Program-made: the position numbers and the translations under genes
The notes under the pieces: generated by a model
What the model was told of the DNA's origin: nothing
The model's database searches: none
What the model saw: the letters and a program-made list of their open reading frames with translations, nothing else
Part shown: one piece after another, positions 1 to 14,161 of the stretch
Numbering within the stretch: position 1 is the first letter of the stretch
Layout of the letters: every line of letters begins with the position of its first letter
From: Gibbula magus
Lineage: Eukaryota > Mollusca > Gastropoda > Trochida > Trochidae
Reading direction: 5' to 3'
Assembly (NCBI GenBank): GCA_936450465.1
Contig: OW388304.1
Coordinates: 10,820,708 to 10,884,707, forward strand
DNA: 64,000 nt

Positions 1-2825
1 ACATTCAAAATATTGGAAAACCTTGCCGGAAATCATAATGTCAACATGAATGACACACCCTATTAAAATGATAAGGGCAAATATCTGTTTCACCGGAATT
101 AACAATAATCTAAACTGGGTAAATTGACAACAATGTATTGTAATGAATATGCTAAGGATCGCCTATATTAACAACATATAGGCTAATCATATGAACAAAT
201 GGACACGTACAATGTACATATATGACATATATGTACATACGTTTTATCAATACGGTCACTCCGAGTAACGCTGAGCACCTCACGGTTGTTCAGTTTCCAA
301 TCACAGAGTTTACCATTACACAACTAGGCCTCGTTCAAGAGAGGTTTCAAAGTTGAGCGATTACTTTTAAACCTCTCTTGAACGCGATTGCTCAATGTAG
401 CGCTACGTAGCAAGGCGAGCAAACTTCGAGGAATTTGCACCGTGTCGTTCAAGAGAGAATGAGCGCTACTTGAGCGCTATACTTGAGCGCTACTTGAGCG
501 CTACATTGAGCAATCAATGAGCGATTATAAGCGCTCGCTGTTATGGAACGGGGCTCTGTCTGTAACAGGCATAGATCCAAGATATGCAATGAATCACTGA
601 CACATTTCACAAATACTCCCGATACACAATCAGCTTGGAATGGAAATTGATCACGACTTCTTACCATACTTTTGTTTTGAATCAATGACTTATAAGTAAT
701 ATATATCTATTTGTACATTCATTTAATCATATCTACCTCTTGCAAAGACAACTGTGAACACCTCTTTTGGTAAACAATATTTCGATCGCTTTTTCTCTGA
801 TGTAGTAGTTTCTCGTGATAGGTAAGTACACCTCGCCACTTGTTTTATGTATCTCTGTTAAATCACAGGTGTGAGTTATCGTGTTATTAAATAAACTAAT
901 GTGACTATGTTTGACTGTATATATGGTCCCTATATATTTAGAAAACCATACATATCTGAAACTTACCAGCCTAAATCAATTCAATGAAAAGGGCCAATCT
1001 TTTAACTCAACCATGTCAGTTGCCTACAATGAGCTTTGTCAGACAAATATTTGAAAATGGCGGAACATAGTTATACGACAAAATATGCTGGTCTCAGTTA
1101 AAATAATATCACTCAACTTATTATTCATCCCAAGTCGCCAAATATATCATAATTACTAGTTTCCAATGAAAATTGAGCAATCGAAATGTGCAGTAACCGA
1201 AACTAAATGTCCCATTTACAGACACAGTAGAAGTATGACCTGTTAAACATTACCAACCCATATTTGTCGTTTTGTCTTTCGTAAATAAGTTTGGCTATTT
1301 GACTAATAACGTTATGTGAAAAAGTGGTATATCGTGTGGAGTGAACGTCTTGCGTCACACTTCGTCATATCTTAGTAATTACGCGTTCAGTGATGATGTA
1401 CTGGTGATGCGTCTCTGACAACTTCTAAACGTACTCAATATATTAAGTGTTTGCTTGAATAAGATAACACAGTCCATTGTCCTGGTGTGATAACACCTTA
1501 ATAACACCACCGAGAGGAGAACATACACAGTGTTATCTATCGATCGTGTAATATCTAAATTCCACAGCGATGATATCACTAATACTATACCGATAACAGA
1601 GTCGACTATGTAACGTTGCTTGTATCGTTGAAACCGCCCACTTAGTGAAATAATTATTTATATTTACTCTTTCAACTTATTTGGATGAGTTCTGCAAAAC
1701 CATTTAAACTTTATTTGTGAAAAACGAAGTTTACAAACGTTAGGTTGAGACACTCAGGACAAGAGAATGCCTTACGTTTAGTAGAAAGATTTTAACAAGT
1801 TCAAATATATAAAATTGATAAGTTATATTGGCCAATTGATAGTATTATAACTATAGTGAACCATTACACCATCTAATGTTTCATTGAGTACAACATCTAA
1901 GGTTACATTCACAATAATAATATGCATTTCACAACCTAACTGTTCTTTGTTATCCTCATTACTGCCAACTGGTCTGACCGGTCAGCCTAAAGGTCACTAC
2001 AGAGCATGCATGCATGTCAAACCAGACTGACCAGACATGTCGTAAATACCTGATCAGTTAGTCCAAACTTCAAGTTAATAGTCGCCAATTGCAATCTCCC
2101 TCGTCATAAACTGTCATTGTCCTTGACCTTTTAACCTTGAGACTGGATGTAATCGTTGTCATGGTTACAAAGATACATCGGGTAGTAGTGGTTACTTACT
2201 AAGATGATTAAGGGAAAATTTCCTGAGACTTGTAGATATGTGAAATGTACTATTCATGAACATTCAAAGCGGCCTATAGCATCAGGACTGTCTTGCTTAT
2301 CCGTGCATGTTGTATGCTTATGGTGAATAGGTTTATAACGTCTATCATTCTGTACGTTGATGAGGGTTATTATATAGGACCCTTCTTCATATAAACAGGA
2401 TACATCTTTGAACTAATCTTATTAATCAAATCATTGATTCTTTCCCTAGGCTTATTTGCTAATTTGGGTTGTCACTCATCTATGATAACCCAAATTATCA
2501 AATACACAGGGGGGTAAGCCCTGTCCATTTCAACCGGAAGTTGTCAGTCGTCAACAACCATTTTCTCGACAGACAGAAGTTTTTCAACTCGGGTGGGTCC
2601 CGAAATTGGTTAGTTTTGAACATTTTCAATTGAATGATGTTATCAATATCAACCTGTTTCAACTCCTGAATAGCTATAGTTTACAATCGCTACATCTCTA
2701 GAACATGAAATGTAATAAATAATCTAGAATTCTAACATTTCCTAACTAGTCAATCGTCGTCAGAGAGACAATCCTGCTTCACGATACTCTACAATAAAAT
2801 ACAATACCAACAAAAATGCAAGATG
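1..2825. other. Intergenic, no gene seen
   Basis: AT-rich sequence. The only structure is a hairpin and repeat patch at about 332-505, listed separately. Short open frames lack codon bias, domains or splice signals. Confidence 0.6.
332..505. repeat. Hairpin plus short GAGCGCTAC repeats
   Basis: Inverted arms CGTTCAAGAGAGGTTT (332-347) and AAACCTCTCTTGAACG (369-384), followed by several tandem-like copies of a roughly 14-bp ACTTGAGCGCT motif (469-505). Looks like a MITE remnant. Confidence 0.6.
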
Positions 2826-3589
2826 TTTTAATCCACGAATTATTTATTTGGAGACATGTATATTTAATCCACGAATTATTTATTTGGAGACATGTATATT
2901 TAATCCACGAATTATTTATTTGGAGACATGTATATTTAATCCACGAATTATTTATTTGGAGACATGTATATTTAATCCACGAATTATTTATTTGGAGACA
3001 TGTATATTTAATTCACGAATTATTTATTTGGAGACATGTATATTCAATCCCCGAATTACTTATTTGGAGACATGTATATTTAATCCACGAATTACTTATT
3101 AGGAGACATGTATATTAAATACACGAATTATTCATTTGGAGACATGTATATTTAATCCACGAATTATTTATTTGGAGACATGTATATTTAATCCACGAAT
3201 TACTTATTTGGAGACATGTATATTTAATCCACGAATTACTTATTTAGAGACATGTATATTTAATCCACGAATTATTAATTTGGAGACATGTATATTTAAT
3301 CCACGCATTATCTATTTGGAGACATGTATATTCAATCCCCGAATTACTTATTTGGAGACATGTATATTTAATCCACGAATTACTTATTTGGAGACATGTA
3401 TATTTAATCCACGAATTATTTATTTGGAGACATGTATATTTAATCCACGCATTATTTATTTGGAGACATGTATATTTAATCCACGCATTATTTATTTGGA
3501 GACATGTATATTTAATCCACGAATTATTTATTTGGAGACATGTATATTATCCACGAATTATTTATTTGGAGACATGTATATTTAATCCA
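2826..3589. repeat. 36-bp minisatellite, about 21 copies
   Basis: Tandem units of AATCCACGAATTATTTATTT followed by GGAGACATGTATATTT. Since 36 is a multiple of 3, two plus-strand frames stay open and give spurious 12-residue repeat peptides. Most copies differ by only one or two bases (TTACTT, CGCATT variants); one near the right end is shortened. Confidence 0.97.
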
Positions 3590-6500
3590 TGTAGGATAGA
3601 TACGACTGAACCTGTCTCTTACAGCCAACTAGTTATATAATTAACATTATCTGACTGTTTATGTTCCTTAAAAGCACAGCTCTTTAAAAAAATGTCGTTT
3701 TGAAATACCCTTAACCACACGAGATAGGTGAGTTAAATATGGTTTTCTGGATTGTTCTATGACACCCTACAGCATCAATGCGTCAGATCATGCAGATGCG
3801 ATGAATGAAATTTTATATATCTCTTGACGGGATGATATCCTCATCACAGACATTTAAAATCTTCTGTGTCCAGCGCAATTTGTTTGTGTTTGACTCTGTT
3901 GAAAATTTGGTATAGTTTATTTTGCCATTTGGTTACACAACTTCATTACTTGAGATTTTATGTTTTGGGATCCCACTCTCTTTTACGGATCGAGTCGCTT
4001 GTGAGATTCGAATCCACACACTCAGAGTCAAGACACCAATCGTCGAGGTCTCGGGGCTGAATGGTTAAGCTGTTGAGACAGCCAGTGCTGCCCCTCCGGA
4101 ATCCGAAATCTACAAGGGTCTTACAGTCCCGTACACCCTTTCAAAACAGTGTATAACTGATATGAACGTACCAAGGTCTACATCTTGCATGGAGTCAAAC
4201 ACAAGTGTCAATGTGATATACTCAGCTGTAGTAATTTAGTGTAGTTTAATGATTCATAGTGACATAAACATTGTAGATATTCTGAAATGTAGCTGTCGAA
4301 ACGTGTATTATAAGCTTAACGGAGCGTTTGGATGGACCTTGATCGGAAAAAGTTAAACCTTCCGCAAAGTACATCTTCCTGAGGCCAAGATTTATATTTC
4401 ATACGATAAGCTACGTATATAACAACTATTCATATCGAAGTATGTCACTTGTCCACTTGTCGCCTGTTAATGCTGAGAAGTATGTTTTATGTGTGCTAAG
4501 TCCACCTCATATGAAACTGAAGGCGTCACTCCAAGGCGTTCTTCGTGAAGAAAAAGGCAAAGAAACCAGTCCAGAAATGCAGATAATTGGGGTTTTTTTT
4601 GTCATTGAACGCTAAACACATTATTCATAGTAGTTGTTAAATTCATCCTTTATAATCATCTATCCTCTTCCATCCTGCTGGCAATATTTCTCCATCAGTT
4701 TCCCATCAGTGCTATGATGTAGATGTGAACAAGGCTTTGTAAGCTCTACCAGCTAGAGGCACTTACTAACTATTATACAAGTCACCTAGTTACACGTAAC
4801 CCGCTGCATGACATTCCGTTTTATGGCATCTTTGTGGAGTTATCTAAAAACTAACACATACTTTTACTAATTAACACACATTATTGATATTATTTTTCAA
4901 ATTAAAAACACACGCACATTCCAACATTAACAAATATTGAATAATTTCTACATACATCAAGGCATATCACTGATTAGGAAACGGATCGATATTGAGATCG
5001 CGAACCCTGGGGGTATAAAGGAATAGGAGGAATTTGAATATCAAACATGACTATGAAGCTCTGACATTTATTGTGTAATTGCAGTGGGACACTCAACGAG
5101 TCTGTGTTGCTATGAACGGTCTGGGTTCGAATCCCATGGGACTACCATACCAGTAACAGTGTCCACATTGATATGTATGTCGATGAAAGAGTCGTGTAAC
5201 CAAATCCCAAATGTACTTCAATCCATGACTATATATTTCATATAAAATTTCCTGCTGGTTCATTCACGTGTTCAAGTTCCAGTGATGACATTTCAATGTA
5301 CAGGACATTTTGGACAAAATGCTTTCCTTGCTCTTCCCTGGATGTGTTCGATGAATGCAGCTTATATTTCCCATTAGAAATATATATATATTGTGTAAAA
5401 AGTGAACCTTGGAACCACACAATCTGCATTAGTACATATTCTTGTACTTTGTCGAGTCGAGTTTTGGGGGATGGGCGGATACGGCGCTGGGACAGTAAGC
5501 GACCCTATTACAATAATGTGTACTTTTGAATATTGCGTGGTACCAAATATAACACTGTTACATTCATAGTTCATATCAATCTGATATTGTTGGGAGGACA
5601 TGTAGATACACGAGATCATCGTTAAGTTGTATAAGTCCCGTATGAATGCTGAATAATCATTATATTGGGTTGTCATGTAACATTCATGCTCATATTCAAG
5701 TGATGGCGTTTAAATGTTATAAGCACGTCCCAAATTGTGACGAAATAGCGATATGATCATATATCCCGATTTTATATTTCTAACCAGCTACACATTAACT
5801 AATTTTCAAATTAAGTTATTGGATCAATGTCATATCTGATATGATAAAGTTCTATGTTTTATTAAAATGTCCCGTCGGAAACAACCAACCACATCTATGA
5901 TTATGCTCCAAGGTCCGATGTGGGTCAGTTCATGATTACAGGGGTTAGGTCCCACCACGTGGTCAAGTGATGGAACTAGAAATCACGAAATAATGGACTC
6001 CGAAATACTATCAGTCCAGATTTCATATTCTTTAGCAGCGTATAACATAGCCTAAAAAGAAACCCTTGTTTAGATGCACACGGATCAATCAGAGAAAATC
6101 AGGCTTGAACAAAGACACTGATCACTACATTCAATAACAGTTAAACCTGATCCTAATGCTAAGATCGCTTTGAGCAATGGTTCTTGTTTATTGCCTGATT
6201 AGTGGCTGGGTCGATAGGGAGATATAGAGAAACATATAAGATACCCTCCCTGTCTTTACCTGATCATTAATCAAGTTTACAGCGCACCTGTCAGCTCGCC
6301 GGGGGAAGTATGTGTACATCATTATATCTCATCATGAGATTGCATGCAGTATGGACTCTATCAACAGATTGGAGGCTTACTGCAGGCATGGAGTGGATCA
6401 AACATATAGGCTGGCCCCCATCTGTAAACACTTGATACAATATCTCTCGAAGTTGATGATTGGTAGGCCGTTTATAATCTGGTAGAGTTTATGGACTTTG

Positions 6501-7637
6501 AAGAAGAGAATAACAAGTGTCCAATGGTTGCTAGTATATAATATTTAGAACTCGGTGCTCTGTATGATACGTTAACCAAGAAGTGGAATCAATGAGCAGT
6601 ATATATGTGTAGAAAACTCACCTCCAACAGCAAGACGTCCCACTTTCTCAATAATAACAGTTTATAACAGTAGCAGCAACAGAAGCAATAACAACAATGA
6701 AAGCAATTATAACAGGAGCAACAGCAACAACACCAACAACTACAGCAACAACAACAACAGCAACAACAACATCAAGATCAGTAGTAGCAATGAAACCATT
6801 ACTTCTCGTTTTATTGCTGTTGCATTCACCACGGTGCTCTTGTTATGTAATACTTTCTTATATTTGAAATCTGTTTTTAAAAATCAGCCTTACAACAGAG
6901 AATTGCCTGGGTCTTGACGTACCGACTGTTCCTTACATATTTATCGGTCTAGTACACGTTATTCTCTGATTCATCACCATATGCTCTTAGAAATGCAACA
7001 TGGACGTCAATATGGGAAAGTATAGCCATAAACGGGCGGCAAAGCTTTTGAAATTTAACTAGGCTGTATCCAATGGACTTATACACGTACTTAGCGAGGC
7101 TGTTACAGCCTAGTTCACACCTTGAAAGTGCTTATGGTCGACATTTCAATAAGGTAAGTAATACAGAGAGCGTCGCTACATAAACCCACGAGTTGATGTT
7201 GGAGATGAAAGAAGATAAGGATTTAAATTGTGTTGACGAGAACAATTGAAGTGACTGTGAGTGTGCAACTAACGCAATGATATATATAATGTATTTGGTT
7301 CAGATATGATTTATAAATTTTATTAGATAATCAAAAGAATGTATAATTTTTTATGATTGTAATAATTGCAATTTTAGTAGTTTGTTATAACCACATGCAG
7401 AGTGTTCGGTGTACTATGCCTGACTTTACTTAATTTCGATGACATGGTTAATTATCTTTTGATATATTTCAAACGTCAATTTAATTATGGCGAGGATACC
7501 ATTTGTAACGCGTCTCTCACTCCCTGTTTCTATCTTTCCTCATAAACACAACCTAAATTAAAGTCTTTTAAGAATATAATTTTAAGGTAAGCGAGATTTG
7601 CGGTAGATTGGAATCAATTACTTCCATTACTAAAAAA
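3590..7637. other. Intergenic, no gene seen
   Basis: AT-rich. Contains tRNA-like B-box text near 5,120-5,145 (GGGTTCGAATCCCA), possibly a SINE remnant, and a CAA/CAG-rich imperfect trinucleotide tract at 6,690-6,785. No exon-like segment is recognised. Confidence 0.55.
6690..6785. repeat. Imperfect (CAA/CAG)n microsatellite
   Basis: Runs of CAACAACAACAACAGCAACAA with interruptions. Confidence 0.85.
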
Positions 7638-9858
7638 TAGAGCCATGGCCTCTGTAGCTCATCAGGAGATAATAAGTGGGGTATGTTATGGAGTGGACTT
7701 TATAGCAATGGTCAGATAATGGAATGTAGTAATAAGAATCTAGGGTAGTGAAACGATTAAAGCAGTTTAAAAATATTTTGTTACCATAACTTTGCCAATC
7801 TGCTATATATATATGTGTTGAAAGAGCAACACAAAGCTTGGAAATAAATTGCTGGTATCAAACATATAATAATGTGGTGGAGATACTATTTTTTAAGATC
7901 GTACACACATTATATATAATAATGAATATACCGGGTACAATTCTTTGCATACAATTCACCACTGTAAGCTATTGCAATAATGGCCTGGGGCTGTAGAAGA
8001 AAATGAAAAAAACCTTTTTAGGTCATGACCCCTGCTAATTATTATCAAAATTGGTTACACATAAATCAACATTCGTTATGAATATCATACACCTTTGTAT
8101 TATATTGTTTTAATTCTTAATTGCATTATGGCAATACCAACATTTATTACATAATGAATAGGAGCCTCAGTTTTTGAAAATCCCATTTCTCATAGGCTCC
8201 ATTTCAATACTTAATAAATTGGTGAATTTATTTTAGTAAATTCTTTTTCACCATTTCTTATAGGCTCCTTTTCAATATTTGATAAAATGGTGATATTCTA
8301 TGAATAAATTCTTTTTTAGAGTCAGTGGAAGACTAAAGCAGTCTCACGCACAGTCTATGATAACACAGTGCTGCACAGAAGTTTGAAGTAACCTGAAACC
8401 TCTGTGTAACTATCAGTTTTCATTCTTCTGCCAGGAAGATGTCAACACAATGCAATTACATAACATGCAGACACTGGACTCACAGCCAGTATAATTTATA
8501 TGTTAGATGCAGTTTTTCCTACAATTAATTATTTTTCTGTACTGGAGAAGATGATGAAAATAGGTGTGATGTCACAATCTCATATAGCTACTTCTTTTAT
8601 AGTTCTATGTTATCACCAGTCATCACTAGTCATATTCAGTTCACATATCTCATGTAAAATGAAAAAATTTAATTCCTCTTCAAGTTATTCCTTCAAAGGG
8701 TATTCAATAGTTCTCATTTCAAATAGATTCACATTAAACATGTCCATGATGTAGACATCTATCTCATTTCTTGTTCCTATTGAATACAATTAACTGCAAA
8801 GTTAATAGAAAACTAAATCAGTTATAAAGTATAAAATATGATATAAATAAGGTATACCAAATTGACTCGTACTGGAAATTCTCATTAATTAATTAATTAA
8901 TTCTCCAAATAATTACACAATATCATGAGATATTAAAAAACTCCATTATTTACTCTTAAATTACAAAGAACATAATATTAGATTTAATAAAAGATTCTGT
9001 ATTAAGTCTTTAGAATACTTTTAGACTTGTGTACCTTTATCAGCAAATTCACTTGCAAAATACAAATAATTACTCATATGTGAAATGTGAGACAAAGATA
9101 AAATATGACTTATAATTTTTGTTAGACCTCCAATTCTAAGTTTTTAATTCTAAATATCTCTTTTTCATCAGACATATTATATTCTCAAAGCACATATTAG
9201 AACTCTCACATCAGAAAGATGAAATGCCTTTAACTCAGCTGTTTTCTTTAAAATTACCTCCCTTACCTACTTACTGATTGAAGTGCACATATAATCTCAG
9301 AAAGATGCTGTAAACTGAAATAGGCTTTTAGGTTATGATCCCTGTGACCCATATTTGGGATCACAGACTCACCAAATTTACAATTTAGAATCCCTTACAG
9401 CCAAGGAGTCTGTACATAAAATTTCAGCTCGCTAGAGCCATTGGGACTGGAGATGAAGATGAAAATAGCATTTTAGGTCATTGCCTCTGTGACCCAATAT
9501 TTGGGGTCTCACTGTCACCAAATTTACAATTTAGAATCCCCTTCAGTCAAGGAGTATGTACATAAAATTTCAGCTCTCTACGTTCATTGGGACTGGAGAA
9601 GAAGATGAAAATAGTTTTTTTTAGGTAATGACCCCTGTGAGCCACACTTGGGGTCACAGGGTCACCAAATTTACAATTTAGTATCCCCTTCAGCCAAGGA
9701 GTCTGTACATTAAATTTCAGCTCTCTGGAGTCATTGGTTCTGGAGAAGAAGTCGAAAAAGCGAAAAGTTTACGGACGGACGGACGGACGGATGGACGGAC
9801 GCCATCCCATGCCATAAGCCCATCGGGCCTTTCAGGCCAGATGAGCTAAAAAGCTAAT
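7638..9858 (+). mobile_element. Pearl/Helentron-like non-autonomous element 1
   Basis: Begins TAGAGCCATGGCCTCTGTAG and ends with GGGCCTTTCAGGCCAGATGAGCTA. AGCTCATC near the left end is the inverse of GATGAGCT at the right end. Three core repeats of roughly 145 bp (about 9,325-9,760) precede an ACGG tract (9,773-9,800). This layout matches molluscan pearl elements, which are regarded as non-autonomous Helentrons. The middle (about 8.0-9.3 kb) is diverged AT-rich sequence and may include a later insertion. No transposase is encoded. Confidence 0.6.
8182..8325. repeat. Two tandem copies of a CATAGGCTCC-containing unit
   Basis: CCCATTTCTCATAGGCTCC and CACCATTTCTTATAGGCTCC units about 67 bp apart. 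A third relative lies at 51,276-51,345 in the NHERF intron, so this is a dispersed repeat. Confidence 0.6.
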
Positions 9859-10037
9859 GTGCCTCGGCCTAACGGGAATCGGCTGAATTATTTCTGATAA
9901 AAGAAGATTTACTCGGACATGAACCTATAGAGAAAGCAGATATTTGTTAAAGCAATGTTAGAAACGTTCATTATTCTCAAAGAAAGAGTCTTGCTGATGA
10001 CCTTCAGTACATGTTCCTGTGCTAAAGGCGTGTTACT

Positions 10038-10118
10038 CGTTCTCTTCCCACATAGTTACTCTCTTCAGATTCGTTAGGGTCGGAAATCTGAAGGGAGAAA
10101 CTTCTGTGGGAAAAGAAT
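10038..10118. mobile_element. 81-bp hairpin MITE with 10-bp direct flanks
   Basis: Arms around TCTTCCCACATAG...TCTTCAGAT and ATCTGAAGGGAG...TGTGGGA. The element is flanked on both sides by the direct repeat GCGTGTTACT (10,028-10,037 and 10,119-10,128), a likely target-site duplication. It shares its core with the hairpin at 14.6 kb. Confidence 0.75.
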
Positions 10119-10710
10119 GCGTGTTACTTTAACCTTGGTATATTGTTTCCACAGCGCAGAACAAAATGTGTGTTTGATTGATGAATATTATCCGAATATT
10201 TTAACATTATTATATTATCCGTTATATTTGTGGATATAAGTGTGACACACATCGCATACACACATACACATGTTCGGGATCATGGAACCAAGGAACTGAG
10301 TCTAAACTTAGCACATTGCTTTTAAAGCACATGTTAAAATATGTTGCTCGATTTTATTTGAAACAAGAAAGTATAATATATTTGGCGATAGGGTATGAAT
10401 GTGCCAGTCAAGTGAAATTATTTGAAGTTTAATCAGCACATGTGATCTTTCGGCACGTATGATAACCAACTAAAATATTATAAAGAAATAATCGATTGGT
10501 CTTTAAGTTCCTTCATGGCCATAGAGCCAGGGAATACAAAAGAACAGTTAATTCAAAACAATCTTACTGGCTTCAAAAGAAATGACCTCTCCCTATTATA
10601 CTGACATTCTCCCAACCAACAGCCCTTGACTTGACGTCTTGACGCTCATAGATTGCTTCTAAAGCAAAATAAATCTAGAGAGCAGTTGAACTTCTTGATG
10701 ACAGGCTTAA

Positions 10711-11244
10711 TCCTTCTCCAGATACCACTCACAGACATGCAGGGAGCTCTTAGGTTCTTCTCCAGATACCATTCACAGACTTGCAGGGAGTTCCTCGGTT
10801 CTTCTCTAGATACCACTCACAGACTTGCAGGGAGTTCCTCGGTTCTTCTCCAGATACCACTCACAGACTTGCAGGGAGCTCCTCGGTTCTTCTCCAGATA
10901 CTACTTACAGACTTGCAGGGAGTTCCTCGGTTCTTCTCCAGATACCACTCACAGATTTGCAGGGAGCTCCTCGGTTCTTCTCCAGATACCACTCACAGAT
11001 TTGCAGGGAGCTCCTCGGTTCTTCGCCAGATACCATTCACAGACATGCAGGGAGTTCTCGGTTCTTCTCCAGGTACCACTCACAGACTTGCAGGGAGTTC
11101 CTCGGTTCTTCTCCAGATACCACTCACAGACTTGCAGGGAGTTCCTCGGTTCTTCTCCAGATACCTCTCACAGACTTGCAGGGAGTTCCTTGCTTCTTCT
11201 CCAGATACCACTCACAGACTTGCAGGGAATTCCTCGCTTCTTCG
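10711..11244. repeat. 44-bp minisatellite, about 12 copies
   Basis: Tandem units of TTCTCCAGATACCACTCACA followed by GACTTGCAGGGAGTTCCTCGG. As 44 is not a multiple of 3, the frame rotates by unit; all three plus-strand frames remain open and encode the same peptide motifs out of step, so the long open frames here are not genes. Confidence 0.96.
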
Positions 11245-12492
11245 AGTTACAAGTCAAACATAGCCAAGAGTTATTGTTTACCTTAAAGCGAAAAGAATTG
11301 GACATTACGTGAAATCCTAACACAAAAGAATCGATTTTCAAAAACTAATTTACTTCAAGTGCAAAGTCAAATATGGTGCCATAGTTTGAAAACAGAAAGA
11401 AATAGGGTATTCAGCTTAATTCTAACATGCAAGAATTGATTTTACCAATATCCTTGTTCTTAATTCAATATCTCTTGAATTGACATTCCCAACGAAATGC
11501 TCTTGGCTTCAAATCGAACTTGATTATATTGCCCGATGTCGGAATTAATGGATTGTGTCAGGCAATAATGTGCTTGATTTTTCTTGCAGTTTTCGTGAAT
11601 GATGCATGTAATGTGATTTTGGCACTTTTAGCATCATCCCGATAGAAAGTTATTGATTTGATTTCACGTTTCAAGTGAAGCCTTCTAAATAGCCTGCAAA
11701 TTGACCACCATATCAATTAAGAATATACCAGACTATATGCAACAAGTTATACCATCGCCGTGTACTTTAAAGTGATTGTGTCATTTTGCAAGATGATGTG
11801 GGTTGGCAGGTCCAACAAGAGTGGAGAGGGGTATTGCTGTTTAAAATTCATAATTCACCTTTTTGCAATATCAAATAATATGACAATTATCGCATACATT
11901 GGGGGAAATGTTGTATGTGAGGGAATATTTGCTCAAGCTTGCCGTATAAAAAATATTTGCCTTGCTAATATGACATAATCACTTTAAGTGAGAAGATTAT
12001 ATTCTTCTAACGACAACATGATTATGTTTAAGGATTTACTTTTTAGCATTGTATCACTTTTTTTTAGCACTTTTCACATTTTCGAATTCTTCTCCAGAAC
12101 CGGTATATCCCCAAAACTGAATATAGTGGAGAAGTACCTTGTATACCTTAGTTCATTTGATGCTTCCCCCACCCCCTCAAATATTGGCGTGACAGGCATT
12201 TCCCTTTAAACTTCATCTCCAAAACCGTTTGACAAAGAAGCTGAAATTTTCAGAATATAACATCTTTGTTGGATGGAGAGTTAAGTTTGTTCATTTGGAT
12301 CTCATCTTCAAGTATCTTCAAATATGGGCGTCGCAGGGGAGTAATTGTGGGAAGAGAATGCAGCAATGCTAGAAAGACTTGTATAAGTTGTATTGCCCTA
12401 CTCCAAACAATAATGGTGTGGCAGGGGCGCAACGTAAATGCGGTTTAATCCCTAAATGTATCAACTTATGAGTTCGATAAAACAAAATAAAA
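11245..12492. other. Intergenic, no gene seen
   Basis: AT-rich sequence between two repeat blocks. No exon signals or recognisable translated motifs. Confidence 0.55.
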
Positions 12493-12845
12493 TAGAGCCG
12501 TGGGCTCTGTAGCTCATCAAGATTTCATTGATTATTATCTAAGGTTGACTATCTAAGTTATATCAGGTAATACATTGTTATCAAGAAAAAAATAGGTTTT
12601 TTAGACCATGACTCCTGTGACCCAACTTTGGAGTCACAGGATCGCCAATCCTACAATTACAATTTCACCTTTCTACAGCTTTACGTACTTAAGATAAAGA
12701 TGAAAATATTTGGGTCATGACCAGTGACCTAGATTGGGGTCACAGGGTCACAAAATCTACAATTTTGAATCCCCATTGGACAAGGAGTCTGCACACAACT
12801 ATTCAACTCTCTTGACTTTTTGGAACTGGAGAAGAAGATGAAAAA

Positions 12846-14150
12846 AGGTTTTTAAGGATATGACCCCTGTGACCCCATTTGGGGTCAAGGGGTCACGAAA
12901 TCTACAATTTAGAATCCCCATTGGCCAAGGAGTCTGCACACAACGTTTCAGCTCTCTAGACCTTTTGGAACCGGAGAAGAAGATGAAAATAGGTTTTTAA
13001 GGATGTGACCCCTGTGACCCCATTTGGGGTCATGGGGTCACGAAATGTACAATTTAGTATCCCCTTTGGCCAAGGAGTCTGCACACAACTTTTCAGCTCT
13101 CTTGACCTTTTGGAACCGGAGAAGAAGATGAAAATAGGTTTTTAAGGATGTGACCCCTGTGACCCCATTTGGGGTCATGGGGTCACATAATGTACAATTT
13201 AGTATCCCCATTTGCCAAGGAGTCTGTACACAACTTTTCAGCTCTCTAGACCTTTTGGAACTGGAGAAGAAGATGTAAATAGGTTTTTAAGGCTGTGACC
13301 CCGGTAACCCCATTTGGGGTCATGGGGTCACGAAATCTACAATTTAGAATCCCCATTGGCCAAGGAGTCTGTACACAACTTTTCAGCTCTCTTGACCTTT
13401 TGGAACTGGAGAAGAAGATGAAAATAGGTTTTTAAGGATGTGACCCCTGTGACCCCATTTGGGGTCATGGGGTCACGAAATCTACAATTTAGTATCCCCA
13501 TTGGCCAAGGAGTCTGTACACAACTTTTCAGCTCTCTAGACCTTTTGGAACTGCAGAAGAAGATGAAAATAGGTTTTTAAGGATGTGACCCCTGTGACCC
13601 CATTTGGGGTCATGGGGTCACGAAATCTACAATTTAGTATCCCCATTGGCCAAGGAGTCTGTACACAACTTTTCAGCTCTCTAAACCTTTTAGAACTGCA
13701 GAAGAAGATGAAAATAGGTTTTTAAGGATGTGACCCCTGTGACCCCATTTGGGGTCATGGGGTCACGAAATGTACAATTTAGAATCCCCATTGGCCAAGG
13801 AGTCTGTACACAACTTTTCAGCTCTCTAGACCTTTTTGAACTGGAGAAGAAGATGAAAATAGGTTTTTAAGGATGTGATCCCGGTGACCCCATTTGGGGT
13901 CATGGGGTCACAAAATCTACAATTTAGAATCCCCATTGGCCAAGGAGTCTGTACACAACTTTTCAGCTCTCTTGACCTTTTGGAACTGGAGAAGAAGATG
14001 AAAATAGGTTTTTAAGGATGTGACCCCTGTGACCCCATTTGGGGTCACGGGGTCACGAAATCTACAATTTAGAATCCCCATTGGCCAAGGAGTCTGCACA
14101 TAAAATTTTAGCTCTGTGGAGTCATTGGTTCTGGAGAAGAAGTCGAAAAT
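12846..14150. repeat. 145-bp core tandem repeat, nine units
   Basis: AGGTTTTTAAGG starts at 12846, 12991, 13136, 13281, 13426, 13571, 13716, 13861 and 14006, a constant 145-bp step. Each unit carries GTGACCCCTGTGACCCCATT and CCAAGGAGTCTG text. Substitutions occur but no length change is seen. Confidence 0.96.
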
Positions 14151-14161
14151 GTGCAAAGTTT

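Noticed and set aside
2816..3585. Open frames of 84-149 codons on the plus strand
   Set aside because: They are translations of the 36-bp minisatellite, whose period preserves frame. No start context or gene structure.
5080..5155. tRNA gene suggested by GGGTTCGAATCCCA
   Set aside because: The acceptor stem does not pair and no A box fits. Probably a SINE remnant.
10653..11312. Three overlapping plus-strand frames of 153-219 codons
   Set aside because: All run through the 44-bp minisatellite and encode the same rotated peptide. No frame is favoured.
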